The notes: generated from the sequence alone by a model not told the origin. Counted from the stretch's first letter, positions 1-9,420 are shown. The stretch: 64,000 bases of DNA from Sulfuriferula thiophila (GCF_003864975.1 NZ_BHGL01000028.1:57831-121830); one strand, 5' to 3'. A program made the numbers and translations.

Positions 1-397
1 TTACCTCATGACGACGATACTGCGTTGCACTATATAACGGCAAATACTCAACCAGCAACGGGCGCGGGCCGATAAAGCTCATGTCGCCTTTCAGTACATT
101 AATCAACTGTGGCAGTTCGTCCAGACTCAGCGAGCGTATCAGCTTGCCCACGCCTTTCAACCGCATATCATCCGGCAGCAGGGCGCCGTTAACATTGCGC
201 TCATCAGTCATGGTACGGAATTTATAGATAGGGAAAATCTGCCCGTGCAAACCTGGTCGCAACTGACGGAACACCACAGGTCGTCCCATCGTCATGAAGA
301 TTGCCAGTGCCGTCAGCATGATCACTGGCAACAGCAAGGTCAACAACACCAACGCGCCAATTTTGTCCAGCAGGGGTTTGAAAAGTTTGATATACAC
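1..397 (-). CDS. Bacterial sugar transferase (undecaprenyl-phosphate glycosyl-1-phosphate transferase), C-terminus cut by window edge
   Basis: This is the N-terminal 132 residues of a PglC/WcaJ-type initiating sugar transferase, which loads the first sugar phosphate onto undecaprenyl phosphate at the inner membrane. The translation shows one hydrophobic N-terminal segment (about residues 10-30), then VFRQLRPG, the YKFRTM motif, SLDELPQL and FIGPRP, all typical of the family. The family is usually about 200 residues, so roughly a third lies outside the window. The start is a GTG at 397; an in-frame TTG at 403 is an alternative, and neither has a clear ribosome binding site. It is the last visible gene of the minus-strand exopolysaccharide operon, separated from the preceding glycosyltransferase by a toxin-antitoxin pair. 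Confidence 0.85.
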   Translation of the reverse strand, partial: MYIKLFKPLLDKIGALVLLTLLLPVIMLTALAIFMTMGRPVVFRQLRPGLHGQIFPIYKFRTMTDERNVNGALLPDDMRLKGVGKLIRSLSLDELPQLINVLKGDMSFIGPRPLLVEYLPLYSATQYRRHEV

Positions 398-480
398 AGT
401 CAACCGCTTGTAAATTAAGGAAAGCGTATTAGCTTATGATCATGCTGTGACGACACACCATCAGACATGCCAGCAAAACA

Positions 481-858
481 CTAAGCCATTTTTTGCCAAT
501 AACATACGCCTGGCAATCCAGCGAAATGAGCATCAGATGTATATAATTGCGCATCAGCAGCAATCGCACTGGCATAGACCACTGCATCAGCCATAGCCAA
601 TTTATATCGCACAGACAAATCTGCCGCCGACAACGCTATACGTGTATCAAGTGGCCGCACCAGACAACTCTCGGTAATGCCAATGATGTCTAACGCAACA
701 GCCTCATCCCTTTCGCGCATACACCATTTATAAAGTTCGAATTGCACCAATGTTGGCACAATCAAATTGGCATTATCAATCAGAAAAGGAGCGAAATTCT
801 CCGCCAATGCCCCGTCAGTCAACCACTCTATCCAGCCGCAAGTATCAACAACCCGCAT
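481..858 (-). CDS. PIN-domain toxin (VapC-like)
   Basis: This 125-residue protein has the PIN-nuclease layout: an N-terminal VVDTCGWIEW with the first acidic residue at D5, a middle glutamate in VQFELYKW, the acidic MADAVVYASA segment, and a late aspartate in YTSDAHF. VapC-type PIN proteins are Mg-dependent ribonucleases. The start codon shares one base with the stop of the upstream AbrB-like gene, the usual antitoxin-toxin order. The pair lies inside the polysaccharide operon, between a glycosyltransferase and the sugar transferase. The function rests on motifs and gene order; the RNA target is unknown. Confidence 0.8.
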   Translation of the reverse strand: MRVVDTCGWIEWLTDGALAENFAPFLIDNANLIVPTLVQFELYKWCMRERDEAVALDIIGITESCLVRPLDTRIALSAADLSVRYKLAMADAVVYASAIAADAQLYTSDAHFAGLPGVCYWQKMA

Positions 859-1067
859 CAGAATCGGTCCACACGATCACGCAAGTTATCAGTGTTAGCG
901 CCTTTGAACAAACCGCGCACAGCCTTAATATCGCGACGGGGAATCATGATAATGGCGTCCCCCTTGGCAACAAAAACAAATTGTTGCCCGGCTTTCAACC
1001 CAAGATCATCCCGAAACGCCTTGGGAATACCAATTTGAAATTTTTCAGTGAGTGTCGCAGCGTACAT
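858..1067 (-). CDS. AbrB/SpoVT-family antitoxin (VapB-like)
   Basis: This 69-residue protein carries a swapped-hairpin AbrB domain: TLTEKFQIGIPKAFRDDLGL, followed by AGQQFVFVAKGDAIIMIP. Antitoxins of this class bind their own promoter with the N-terminal domain and block the toxin with the C-terminal tail. The start is supported by a strong AAGGAG site just upstream. It is followed directly by the PIN-domain gene with a one-base overlap. A sigma70-like promoter lies upstream at 1101-1129, so the pair may be transcribed independently of the surrounding operon. Confidence 0.8.
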   Translation of the reverse strand: MYAATLTEKFQIGIPKAFRDDLGLKAGQQFVFVAKGDAIIMIPRRDIKAVRGLFKGANTDNLRDRVDRF

Positions 1068-1100
1068 ACTTACTCCTTAAATATCGTTCCACATAAAGTA

Positions 1101-1129
1101 AGAATACAGGACATAAAAACGCAACTCAA
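1101..1129 (-). promoter_or_regulatory. Putative sigma70 promoter of the AbrB/PIN pair
   Basis: Read on the minus strand, a TTGAGT -35 box (1124-1129) is followed by a 17-bp spacer and a TATTCT -10 box (1101-1106). The AbrB-like start codon lies about 35 bp downstream. An ACATAAA heptamer occurs twice here (from about 1091 and 1111) and could be part of an operator. This is a sequence match only. Confidence 0.4.
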
Positions 1130-1167
1130 GCATAGAACATCATGCCAAGCTTTTTCAATTCCACGTA

Positions 1168-2346
1168 TCAACGAATCACAGCAGGCACAACCCGCGCATA
1201 AAACGCCACCACTTCGCCCGTCACATACGCCTGAGAAAAACCCCTCCGCGCCCGCTGCATCGCCTGCTCACCCAAACGCTTGCGCAATTCCGCATCGGTG
1301 GCCAGCAACCGCATCTTCTCAGCAATCTCATTGACTGCTTTGGCCGTATGCAGCAAACCGGTCTCCCCCTCAACCACGGCATCAGTAATACCGTAGATGC
1401 GTGATGCCAAAGCCGGTATGCCCATCGCAGCCGCTTCTATCAGCACCGTACCGAAGCCCTCACGATAGCTGGGCAAGCAGAATACATCCGCTGCCGCCAT
1501 CTCCACTTCAGGCGCGTGACTGCGCCCGACAAAATGCACTTGCGCCACAACTGCCTGACATTGCGCCATAATCACCGGCATCATATCGGCCTCGTCCGGC
1601 CCCACAATCAGCCAATGCCAGTTAGGTTGTGCGGCCAGTGCAAATGCCGCTGCCAAATCCAGCAGTCCTTTGTCAACATTCAACCGCCCCAGATACACAA
1701 ACACCAAATCAGTATCCGCGATATCTAGCTGTTCACGTACTGCTTGCCGATGCTGCACATTCGGCACAAAGCGGGCAATATCCACCCCGCTGATCGAACC
1801 ATGCCCGAGTACACGAGCCTTCTCCGCCGAAGTTACCCTCTCATCAATCAAAAACTGACGCTGAGAATCGCTATCCGTTAATAGATGCGTTGTCAGCCGT
1901 GCCGTCACCGTATCCAGCGTTTTCAGCACCAGCCGGGCCAAACCACTCCGAGTCGCCCAGACCTGTCCTGTGAACGTATGAATACGTACCGGCACCCGAC
2001 ACATTGCCGCAGCCAGCATCGCCAGCAGCCCCGCCTTAGGGGTTACCGAATGCACCGCAGCAAAATGCTCGCGCGAGAATATACGTACCAACTGCAACAG
2101 CGCCACACCATCCCGCCACACACTAATTTTACGCTCGATCTGTACTGGCAATACCCGAATAGTCAAACCCGCCTCGCGCAAAAAATTCGGATTATCGGTA
2201 TTCACAATCAGCGTCACATCATAACGCTGACTTAACGCCGCCAGCTGATCCAGCAGGAACGAACGCACAGTCAGCTCGCTGGCGGTGATGAAACAGATTT
2301 TGGGTTTTAGGGGCATAAGGAAATGGATAAAAGCACGGGGCACCAT
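1168..2346 (-). CDS. GT4-family glycosyltransferase (CapM-like)
   Basis: This 392-residue GT-B fold glycosyltransferase belongs to the GT4/CapM type. The N-terminal domain starts with KICFITASELTVRSFLLDQL. The C-terminal donor-binding domain shows FVYLGRLNVDKGLLDL and the EGFGTVLIEAAAMGIPALAS signature with the paired glutamates of the family. It is cytoplasmic or membrane-peripheral and adds a sugar from a nucleotide donor to the growing lipid-linked unit. The annotated ATG lies 3 bp after the preceding glycosyltransferase stop; an internal ATG at 2316 (MPLKPK) matches the usual family N-terminus better. Sugar specificity cannot be read from sequence. Confidence 0.85.
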   Translation of the reverse strand: MVPRAFIHFLMPLKPKICFITASELTVRSFLLDQLAALSQRYDVTLIVNTDNPNFLREAGLTIRVLPVQIERKISVWRDGVALLQLVRIFSREHFAAVHSVTPKAGLLAMLAAAMCRVPVRIHTFTGQVWATRSGLARLVLKTLDTVTARLTTHLLTDSDSQRQFLIDERVTSAEKARVLGHGSISGVDIARFVPNVQHRQAVREQLDIADTDLVFVYLGRLNVDKGLLDLAAAFALAAQPNWHWLIVGPDEADMMPVIMAQCQAVVAQVHFVGRSHAPEVEMAAADVFCLPSYREGFGTVLIEAAAMGIPALASRIYGITDAVVEGETGLLHTAKAVNEIAEKMRLLATDAELRKRLGEQAMQRARRGFSQAYVTGEVVAFYARVVPAVIR

Positions 2347-2349
2347 GCA

Positions 2350-3285
2350 CTAAATTCGATTAATCAATATCAATATTCGCAAAATCAAATTATCAATCAA
2401 TTTTTGCCGCCAAACTTCTCTGGAGAACACTAATTTCAAACGCGACCAAAACGAAGATTTGGCAGCGATGAAATGATCAATAACATGCCTTTCAGGCGGA
2501 GGAATTCGGTTTCCATAAATTTTGAGGAACGTCATAGCATGGTCGCTACACCAAGCTCGCTGCTTACCTCTGCCGAAAAATCTTCGGAACCTTCTGCCAT
2601 ATCGAGCCATGATATTAGTCGCCACGCCAATCGTATTATTGCCATGCTGGCGATATTTAATCGTGGCTGCCGGATCAAAAATAACCTCACCAAAGCACGA
2701 CAGCACCAAATAACACCACCAATCATGCATCTGTGGGCTACTTGGCAAATTCTCACAAAGCAGATCAATTGCTTTACGATTCAGTACTATCGTACAACCG
2801 GTAGCAATATTCTCAACCAATGCATTACCAAACCCGATCTTTCTGGGAACATCACCGAAACTGATATGTACTAAATGCTCATCAACCAACTCGACCCTGG
2901 TGCAATACATGGCTGGGCGCTCATTCGCAACCACACTCAAAGCCGAAACTGCTTGGGTAATTTTCTCAGGCTGCCAAACATCATCCTGATCACAAAAGGC
3001 AACATAGGCAGTATCAGTTAAGGCCGCTTGCCGCAGCAACTCAAAAAAGCTCAAAGCAGGGCCTAAATTATTTTGCGATTCCAATACATCAACGCGGCCC
3101 TCTAATTGCTCAACGCCTAATACATTTTTTGTCGAATCGGACGAGCCATCATCCCTGACCAGCATCCTGATATTCGGATAAGTTTGTTGATATAACGTAT
3201 CTAACTGTTGCTGAAGGAATTTGCCCCCATTGTAGGTTGAGAGCAATATCGTAACCGCACCTAGCTTACTGGTTTGTAACGTCAT
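2350..3285 (-). CDS. GT2-family glycosyltransferase (rhamnosyltransferase-like)
   Basis: This 311-residue GT-A enzyme starts with VTILLSTYNGGKFLQQQLD, has the nucleotide-binding VRDDGSSDST segment, and carries a metal-binding DQDDVW motif about 100 residues in. The combination of DQDDVW with a late HDWWCYLV segment is typical of rhamnosyltransferase-like GT2 proteins. It has no clear transmembrane segment. It sits in the polysaccharide operon between the C-methyltransferase and a GT4 gene. The acceptor and donor are unknown. Confidence 0.85.
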   Translation of the reverse strand: MTLQTSKLGAVTILLSTYNGGKFLQQQLDTLYQQTYPNIRMLVRDDGSSDSTKNVLGVEQLEGRVDVLESQNNLGPALSFFELLRQAALTDTAYVAFCDQDDVWQPEKITQAVSALSVVANERPAMYCTRVELVDEHLVHISFGDVPRKIGFGNALVENIATGCTIVLNRKAIDLLCENLPSSPQMHDWWCYLVLSCFGEVIFDPAATIKYRQHGNNTIGVATNIMARYGRRFRRFFGRGKQRAWCSDHAMTFLKIYGNRIPPPERHVIDHFIAAKSSFWSRLKLVFSREVWRQKLIDNLILRILILINRI

Positions 3286-3327
3286 TTATTATTCGTAAGC
3301 ACAATACATTGTTTAAACATGAACGTG

Positions 3328-4557
3328 TCATACCACTTCAACCTGCGGCAATGGAAAAACCAAATGCATGCCAGCAAACTTTGCATTATTCTCAAAAAAT
3401 CTTCTAAAATGCCACGGCAACACAATCAGGTAATCTGGTTTTTTTGCCAACAATTCTTCTTCCGGAATAATCGGTATCCAAGTACCTGGTGTATAACAAC
3501 CAAACTTCTCGGCATTTACCTCACCTACAAACTCAACCTCTTTTGGGGTTAATCCGCAATATTGCAACAACACGTTACCCTTGGTTGATGCACCTAGTGC
3601 AGCAACAGTTTTACCCTCTGCGTGTGCATTTTCAATAAATTTCAATAAATCACGCTTTGTTTGAGCCACCCGTGCAGCAAATGCTTGATATGGGACAAGC
3701 GTATCCAATTTCTTTTCAATCTCACTATCAAGAATCTTTTGCACTGGTGCGGCAATGCTTGCATCACCATTTGCCTTCGACACCATGATCGAAAAACTGC
3801 CACCATTGATGTCATTGAATTCCACATCAATAATCCTGAAACCCACCCGATCTGTCATCCATTTAATCTGATGCAACGCATAAAATTCGAGGTGCTCATG
3901 ACAAACTGTATCGTATGAATTCATATCGAGCATAGTTGGCATATAGCTTTGCTCAAATACCCAAACACCATCATCAGCGAGCACGTCATACACTTGCTGC
4001 ATAAAACTCATCGGATCTTCAAGATCGTAGAACATTGAGAATGAAGTAATTACCTTTGCTTTCTGATTTGGGAAACGCGCGTTCACTAACGCAGAAGAAA
4101 AGAAATCAGGAATTAATTGAATATGTGCAGGATAATAACTGTGGAACTTGATACCGGTCGGATCTACACCTACCAAAATCGGCCCTGAAGATGGATACGC
4201 TTGCAACGTCGTGCTGTCATTGCTGCCAATATCAATTACAAGATCACCCTCAGCCAACTCAACCTGCCCAAGGATTTTTTTCACCTTATTGTTGAGATGT
4301 GTCACCATGCTTGCATTAAGGCCAGAGCGATACCCATAGTTCTCACCATACATCTCACCTAAATCGTATGAGTGCTCCATCTGCAGCAAGCCACACACAT
4401 CGTCACCCGTACATTTGACCAGCCGCAACGGACCGGTTGTGACTTTTGCGTCTTTCTCACGTGGGAATACACCTGTTAACATTTGTTCACCCAAATCGAG
4501 CACGCATTCAAGATGTGTATTGCCACAAATTCTGCACTTTTCTATTTTTTTGTACAC
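3328..4557 (-). CDS. Sugar C-methyltransferase (NovU/TylCIII type)
   Basis: The 409-residue protein has the three-part architecture of nucleotide-sugar C-methyltransferases. The N-terminal zinc-binding domain contains CRICG (residues 8-12) and a second cysteine pair near residues 49-55. The central SAM-binding Rossmann domain has VIDIGSNDSTTLQAY. The C-terminal domain contains VAALGASTKGNVLLQYCGL. Family members methylate carbon 3 (or 5) of 4-keto-deoxysugar nucleotides. It lies directly downstream of a Gmd-like dehydratase gene, suggesting that the two act on the same GDP-sugar and that the polymer carries a branched C-methyl deoxysugar. The substrate assignment is inference. Confidence 0.85.
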   Translation of the reverse strand: MYKKIEKCRICGNTHLECVLDLGEQMLTGVFPREKDAKVTTGPLRLVKCTGDDVCGLLQMEHSYDLGEMYGENYGYRSGLNASMVTHLNNKVKKILGQVELAEGDLVIDIGSNDSTTLQAYPSSGPILVGVDPTGIKFHSYYPAHIQLIPDFFSSALVNARFPNQKAKVITSFSMFYDLEDPMSFMQQVYDVLADDGVWVFEQSYMPTMLDMNSYDTVCHEHLEFYALHQIKWMTDRVGFRIIDVEFNDINGGSFSIMVSKANGDASIAAPVQKILDSEIEKKLDTLVPYQAFAARVAQTKRDLLKFIENAHAEGKTVAALGASTKGNVLLQYCGLTPKEVEFVGEVNAEKFGCYTPGTWIPIIPEEELLAKKPDYLIVLPWHFRRFFENNAKFAGMHLVFPLPQVEVV

Positions 4558-4581
4558 GGTTTTACACCCTTTCAGTTCATA

Positions 4582-5547
4582 TTAATTTTGAGTGAGTAAT
4601 TGCAGATCAGCATCCACCATCATACTCACCATCTCACGAAACCTTACTTCAGGCACCCAGCCCAATTGATTTTTGGCATTTGTGGAACAACCCACCAATT
4701 GCACGGCCTCAACAGGGCGATACCAAACAGCATCCTCTTTCACATAATCACGATAATCCAACCCAAGCCGTTCAAATGCAATTTCGCACAACTCACGAAC
4801 CGAATGCGTTTCACCAGTAGCCACAACATAATCATCCGCATGTAATTGCTGTAACATCAACCACATCGCACGTACGTAATCCCCCGCAAAACCCCAATCC
4901 CGACGAGCATCAAGATTCCCAAGACGAAGCTCAGTGGCCAGACCCAGCTTGATTTTTACTGCCTCATGCGTAATTTTTCTGGTCACGAAACCTAATCCAC
5001 GACGGGGGCTTTCATGATTAAACAAAATCGCAGAACACCCAAACAAACCATAATGCTGACGATAAATCCGAATCATTGAATGCGCATATAACTTTGCTGC
5101 GCCATAAGGAGTACGGGGGCGAAATGGTGTTATTTCCGACTGTGGGCTTTCTAATGCTTCACCAAAAAGTTCGCTGCTTGATGCCTGACAAAAACGGATA
5201 CGTGTATCTACAGTACGAATAGCCTCCAATATACGAGCAACTGCAATGCCATTAACCTCACCGATCCCAACAGAGTCATCAAACATACCCGCACCTGATG
5301 AATAAGCTGCGAAATTATATATTTCGGTTGGGCGATATTCTGCCAACACCTCCATCATGTGGAATTGCTCCAACATGCTCCACTCAACTAGTTCCACACT
5401 ACTACTCATTAGAAATGGAGGAAGGTCTTCTGCAGACCGCCCTGTTCTAATCGCACCAATAACACGATAACCTTTGCTGAGTAAAAACTCAGCCAAGTAC
5501 GAGCCATCCTGACCTGTGATCCCAGTAATTAGCGCAGTCTTATTCAT
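4582..5547 (-). CDS. GDP-mannose 4,6-dehydratase-like SDR, second paralog
   Basis: This 321-residue extended short-chain dehydrogenase has the Gmd-type NAD(P) motif GITGQDGSYLAEFLL, the SSSELFG active-site segment, a catalytic Y-x3-K in YGAAKLYAHS, and the Gmd-like NHESPRRG and FVTRKIT sequences. A canonical Gmd is encoded at 10942-12024. This copy is about 40 residues shorter and has replaced the conserved SHVAVSF segment with YSSGAGMF. It may therefore be a divergent dehydratase, or a reductase or epimerase working on the Gmd product. The downstream C-methyltransferase suggests a dedicated branch of sugar synthesis. Confidence 0.8.
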   Translation of the reverse strand: MNKTALITGITGQDGSYLAEFLLSKGYRVIGAIRTGRSAEDLPPFLMSSSVELVEWSMLEQFHMMEVLAEYRPTEIYNFAAYSSGAGMFDDSVGIGEVNGIAVARILEAIRTVDTRIRFCQASSSELFGEALESPQSEITPFRPRTPYGAAKLYAHSMIRIYRQHYGLFGCSAILFNHESPRRGLGFVTRKITHEAVKIKLGLATELRLGNLDARRDWGFAGDYVRAMWLMLQQLHADDYVVATGETHSVRELCEIAFERLGLDYRDYVKEDAVWYRPVEAVQLVGCSTNAKNQLGWVPEVRFREMVSMMVDADLQLLTQN

Positions 5548-5553
5548 TTATAA

Positions 5554-6612
5554 TCAGAGAAATTTGGCCAAAATCCGGCTCATCCAACTGGCATGCTGGC
5601 TACGAGAAATACTATCCAATGCCGTACGAGCCTTTCTATTCACGAAAACACAGTACAGCCCAGCAATAAAATTTGCTATTGTCGCTGGGAAAACTGCAAT
5701 GCCAAAAAATACGGCACGAGACATACCATTTGCCCCGGCAGCCAATAGGCGACGGTACTCGGTTATGGTGTATCCCCCTATAGCCCGATAGAAAAACAAT
5801 AGCCGCCCCCGCCGCCACGGTTCACGTGGGCAAACTGATATTTTGGCCTCATTTGAAAAATCCGTGAAAGACCAAATCAATTCTGGCCATTTAAACATCC
5901 AAATCTCAAAACCACGCGGCGTCCACATCGCATTACCATAGCGAATCATGATTAACGGCTCAGCTATAACCTTGGCTCTCACTATAGGAGGTTGCTGAAA
6001 AATCACACCAACATGAATAAACAATGTTCCGTAATAAGATGAACGGTCACGCTCTTGCCATAAGCTACGTTTAATCACAACGCCACCAATGAACGAAAGA
6101 TAATTTGCCACTTCCGAGAAAAACTTTTCCCCAGCTACCGACGAGTACACCCTATCATCAGTAAACTTAAGAAAACCTTCTTCAAGCACGGTTGAAAAAT
6201 CCACATTTCTTACTTCCGAATTCACCACGACAAGTTCATGATTGTCATTCAGCGACTCAAGTACGCGAAAAATCGCGCCAGAATGCATTAAATCATCATC
6301 CGTCATTAACCAGCAGTATTCGCCCCGCGCATAACCTACTGCCTTGTCATAGTCGCGATCAATCCCTGAGTTTTCCTGCTCTCGGTAATAACGAATTTCA
6401 GGATAACGTGCCATATATTGCACCATCACCTCTGGAGTAGAGTCTGGTGATGCGCCATCAACAACCACAAGTTCAACACCAGGTTCCATCTGCCCGAGAA
6501 TGGAATCCAGTGTTTCACCGATGAATCGCCCTCTGTTGTATGTTGCAATACAGATCGACAGTTTCGGAAATTCATTATTAACCAATTGCAATTCAATCAT
6601 CTGGTTATGCAC
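5554..6612 (-). CDS. GT2-family glycosyltransferase
   Basis: This 352-residue GT-A enzyme has LSICIATYNRGRFIGETLDS, VVVDGASPDST and the metal-binding LMTDDDLMH motif around residue 100. A hydrophobic stretch near the C-terminus (AVFFGIAVFPATIANFIAGL) could associate with the membrane. The start overlaps the stop of the preceding GT2 gene by 16 bp, which implies translational coupling. It is clearly related to the neighbouring 6597-7598 enzyme (same N-terminal motifs), and the two may have arisen by duplication. Specificity is unknown. Confidence 0.85.
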   Translation of the reverse strand: MHNQMIELQLVNNEFPKLSICIATYNRGRFIGETLDSILGQMEPGVELVVVDGASPDSTPEVMVQYMARYPEIRYYREQENSGIDRDYDKAVGYARGEYCWLMTDDDLMHSGAIFRVLESLNDNHELVVVNSEVRNVDFSTVLEEGFLKFTDDRVYSSVAGEKFFSEVANYLSFIGGVVIKRSLWQERDRSSYYGTLFIHVGVIFQQPPIVRAKVIAEPLIMIRYGNAMWTPRGFEIWMFKWPELIWSFTDFSNEAKISVCPREPWRRGRLLFFYRAIGGYTITEYRRLLAAGANGMSRAVFFGIAVFPATIANFIAGLYCVFVNRKARTALDSISRSQHASWMSRILAKFL

Positions 6613-7598
6613 TTTTTAATTGAATATGCCATTTCAAGCATGACAACAGGTGCCATTTTATAAAATGCATATTTCATCCTATTTTCAAAACCTGCGTTGG
6701 CATAATGAATTTTTACAATACGATTAAGCACATTAATATCTTCTTTTTCCGGGCTTTTGAATGCCATTAACTTTGCCATTATCAGTGCGCGAAACGGGAT
6801 ATCTTGTTGCAGCACTCGGCGAATGTGAAACGCTTCTTCGGAATGCTCTCCAAACACCATGTTAGCTATATGTTGAAAAGCTTCGATGGCAATCCGAAAA
6901 CGATTAACAATACCGAGATTAGCAAACGAATCATTTTCTCCTCGTTTGTGAAGCAATATCTCACCCAAATACTTCACAGTAATCCCGGCGGGGATTAAAC
7001 TCAGCAAGTGTCCAGCAACTATCCAACATGTACCGCGAAAAGATTCAGGCACGCTGGCGCTATCCCAAGCTGTTTTCTTGAATATAGGGCTAGACATGAA
7101 ACTAAAGAATGCCTCACTGGTTCTAGCAGAACGGAAATAATCTTTTTTCTGCAAAACATCCGCAAGATTAAACAATTTAGGATGAGTCACATTTTTAAAC
7201 GGCGGGTATTCACGAATTGGCTTCATCGCCAAATCACACAAAACATGCTCACAGAGATAAACATCGTAGTTTGAACTAATAGCCTCAAGCACCTTATCTA
7301 TCGTACCTGGCAACATAATGTCATCAGCCGAGAATAACCAGCAATATTGCCCCTGCGCTAAACTGACAACTTTCTCAATATCACGATCAATACCGCCACG
7401 GAAATTTTGATAAACATACTTTAACAGAGGGTAATTCAACTGCTTAGATTGGACTACAGCGGATGTTTCATCTGTTGAACCGCCATCAAGTATGACGACC
7501 TCAATTTCTGGGGAAGCTTGCAGCAGAATGCTATCCAGCGTTTGCCCAATAAATTTCCCAAAATTGTAAGTTGGGATGCAGATTGATAACCGTATCAT
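6597..7598 (-). CDS. GT2-family glycosyltransferase
   Basis: This 333-residue GT-A enzyme has the N-terminal RLSICIPTYNFGKFIGQTLD, the VILDGGSTDET nucleotide-binding segment, and a LFSADDIML acidic motif. Its start overlaps the stop of the GT4 gene upstream by 4 bp. It resembles its downstream neighbour (5554-6612) in the first 130 residues, including the IDRD-containing segment after the donor site. Sugar specificity cannot be assigned. Confidence 0.85.
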   Translation of the reverse strand: MIRLSICIPTYNFGKFIGQTLDSILLQASPEIEVVILDGGSTDETSAVVQSKQLNYPLLKYVYQNFRGGIDRDIEKVVSLAQGQYCWLFSADDIMLPGTIDKVLEAISSNYDVYLCEHVLCDLAMKPIREYPPFKNVTHPKLFNLADVLQKKDYFRSARTSEAFFSFMSSPIFKKTAWDSASVPESFRGTCWIVAGHLLSLIPAGITVKYLGEILLHKRGENDSFANLGIVNRFRIAIEAFQHIANMVFGEHSEEAFHIRRVLQQDIPFRALIMAKLMAFKSPEKEDINVLNRIVKIHYANAGFENRMKYAFYKMAPVVMLEMAYSIKKCITR

Positions 7599-8668
7599 AT
7601 TAAAACCAACTGCTTATAAACGTTTAAATGCTGTTCTGCAATATTCCGCCATTCTAATATTGGTTGCTTGCATGCAATATGCTGTCCCGCGTACTTTTGA
7701 ATTGCGGCAATCATTTCATCTACATTGCCAGGTTTAGCAAAATAGATATTTCTTTCGTTGTTATAACCATTAACAATGACAGACGTACTTAAAACAAATA
7801 CACCCTGAGCAACAGCCCCATCAATACTTGTATTCCATGCACCGGCCCCATCCCTAAAAGGAAGCACAACCGCATCCGAGGAAGCCAGAATAGAGGCCAA
7901 CTGATCTTCTGGTAAAAAACCCATTATAGTTATGCGTGATGCAATCCCCATAATCGCAATATTATCCAATAACGACCTATGATAATCATCGTCAGATAGA
8001 AAGTCGCATGCCATCAATAGTCTTGCATTTGTTTTAGCGACGATTTCAAACAAAGCCTCAATGCCTTTAAGAGGTGCCACAAAACCATAATAAGTCAGCA
8101 ATACATCGTTCTCTGAAGCATATGACTGACGAAACTTTAATCGCTGCTCATCAGACAACTTTGCTGTAGGCAACAAAGATGCTGCGGGTATCCAGATCAG
8201 TTTTGTACGTTTAAGCGCTTTTTGAGTTAACTTGGGAATGCTACCCATGAAATCTTCTCTTACAGTCACCAGAACCCTTAATCCGATTGCTAACAATACC
8301 CCTGACCAGCCGAGAACAGGCTCATGCCATGTTTGTACACAGGGCTTAGCTAACAAGCGCATTAACAGAGGCAAAAACCTCGGCATTCTGCCGGAGTAAC
8401 CTTGCGTTGGGTATTGTATATGGACAACATCTGGATTCAATTGTTTGATATATCTTGCGATCCGAAACAATTCGATCATTCCCCAGCCCCTAACAATTGA
8501 CAGCACCTCAATCCCATTCACTGTTACCGCTTCACTAGCGCGAACATCGGTTAGTACGGTTACTTGCATATCACCGTATTCTGTAAGCGCTACCGCCAGT
8601 CGTTGCGTATAAGCCCCAACTCCACACTTCATCGGTGGGTATGATCCAGTAATCAAAAGCACCTTCAT
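7595..8668 (-). CDS. GT4-family glycosyltransferase
   Basis: This 357-residue GT-B glycosyltransferase opens with LLITGSYPPMKCGVGAYTQRL, the glycine-rich acceptor loop of GT4 enzymes. HIQYPTQGYS follows, and the C-terminal donor domain contains YYGFVAPLKGIEALFE and VVLPFRDGAGAWNTSIDGA. The late E-x7-E motif typical of GT4 is weak here (DGAGAWNTSIDGAVAQG), so the exact mechanism class is slightly uncertain. It is coupled to the downstream GT2 gene by a 4-bp overlap and follows the small methyltransferase by 2 bp. Confidence 0.8.
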   Translation of the reverse strand: MKVLLITGSYPPMKCGVGAYTQRLAVALTEYGDMQVTVLTDVRASEAVTVNGIEVLSIVRGWGMIELFRIARYIKQLNPDVVHIQYPTQGYSGRMPRFLPLLMRLLAKPCVQTWHEPVLGWSGVLLAIGLRVLVTVREDFMGSIPKLTQKALKRTKLIWIPAASLLPTAKLSDEQRLKFRQSYASENDVLLTYYGFVAPLKGIEALFEIVAKTNARLLMACDFLSDDDYHRSLLDNIAIMGIASRITIMGFLPEDQLASILASSDAVVLPFRDGAGAWNTSIDGAVAQGVFVLSTSVIVNGYNNERNIYFAKPGNVDEMIAAIQKYAGQHIACKQPILEWRNIAEQHLNVYKQLVLI

Positions 8669-8670
8669 AT

Positions 8671-9384
8671 TTAGGTAGATTTTTTAAGTACCAACCAGCC
8701 AAAAGTATATTGCTTATCCGCGCAATCTATCGGCTTATCTTTGCCGTCATACTTCATCTCCCCATTGGGAGAAAAACCATAAGCTGCCGCCGCATTTACA
8801 AAATCCACGACTTCATTTTTTGAAAAAATTTTCCAGTCCATACCAAAAAACTTGGTTCCCGTTGTATCAATTTTCTCAGGCCAATAATCGAACGATGCTA
8901 TGAAATAGCCTCCGGGTTTTAAAAGACGTGACATTTCCTTCAAAAGAGACTGCCCATCAAATCCATGTTCAATTACAGAAATTGATGTAATTGCTTGAAA
9001 TGAAGCATCTTCAAATTTGGTATGCATGAAATCAGTAATTTCATAATGAATATCATTCTGATATGGCATTTTCCGTAAGTTCGGATTCAGATCTGCACCT
9101 GTTAAATTTGAAAATCCCAATTTATGCAACGCAACGATCACCTCTGATGCATAACACCCGATATCAAGTATCGGATCATTTTTTTGCACATTTTTTTCAA
9201 GAAAATCTACCGTGGCAAGCACATCCCAGCTTTTTACCATATCACCCATTGCCACGCCGCGCACTAACCCAAGTTTTCTCAACAAAGATCGCAGCGGAGA
9301 TTCAATTAGAGAAGCGCCTTTATTTACCAATTCTTGACGCGCTTTGCTTATTTGCAATTTATCTTGTAAAACTTCCATAGTCAT
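8671..9384 (-). CDS. SAM-dependent methyltransferase, class I
   Basis: The 237-residue protein contains a Rossmann-type SAM-binding core: ILDIGCYASEVIVALHKLGF (motif I), LTGADLNP (the acidic residue that binds the ribose), AITSISVIEHGFD (motif II) and LLKPGGYFIASFDYW (motif III). It most likely O-methylates a sugar in the polysaccharide, perhaps as a capping reaction that ends chain growth; that role is inferred from position between the flippase and glycosyltransferase genes. An AGGA site six bases before the ATG at 9384 supports the start. Confidence 0.8.
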   Translation of the reverse strand: MTMEVLQDKLQISKARQELVNKGASLIESPLRSLLRKLGLVRGVAMGDMVKSWDVLATVDFLEKNVQKNDPILDIGCYASEVIVALHKLGFSNLTGADLNPNLRKMPYQNDIHYEITDFMHTKFEDASFQAITSISVIEHGFDGQSLLKEMSRLLKPGGYFIASFDYWPEKIDTTGTKFFGMDWKIFSKNEVVDFVNAAAAYGFSPNGEMKYDGKDKPIDCADKQYTFGWLVLKKST

Positions 9385-9420
9385 CGCATTTCCTTTCTAG
9401 TTTATTTCAATTTTCTCATC

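Noticed and set aside
750..1334. 194-codon plus-strand frame across the AbrB/PIN pair and the GT4 gene
   Set aside because: It is antisense to three supported genes and shows no domain.
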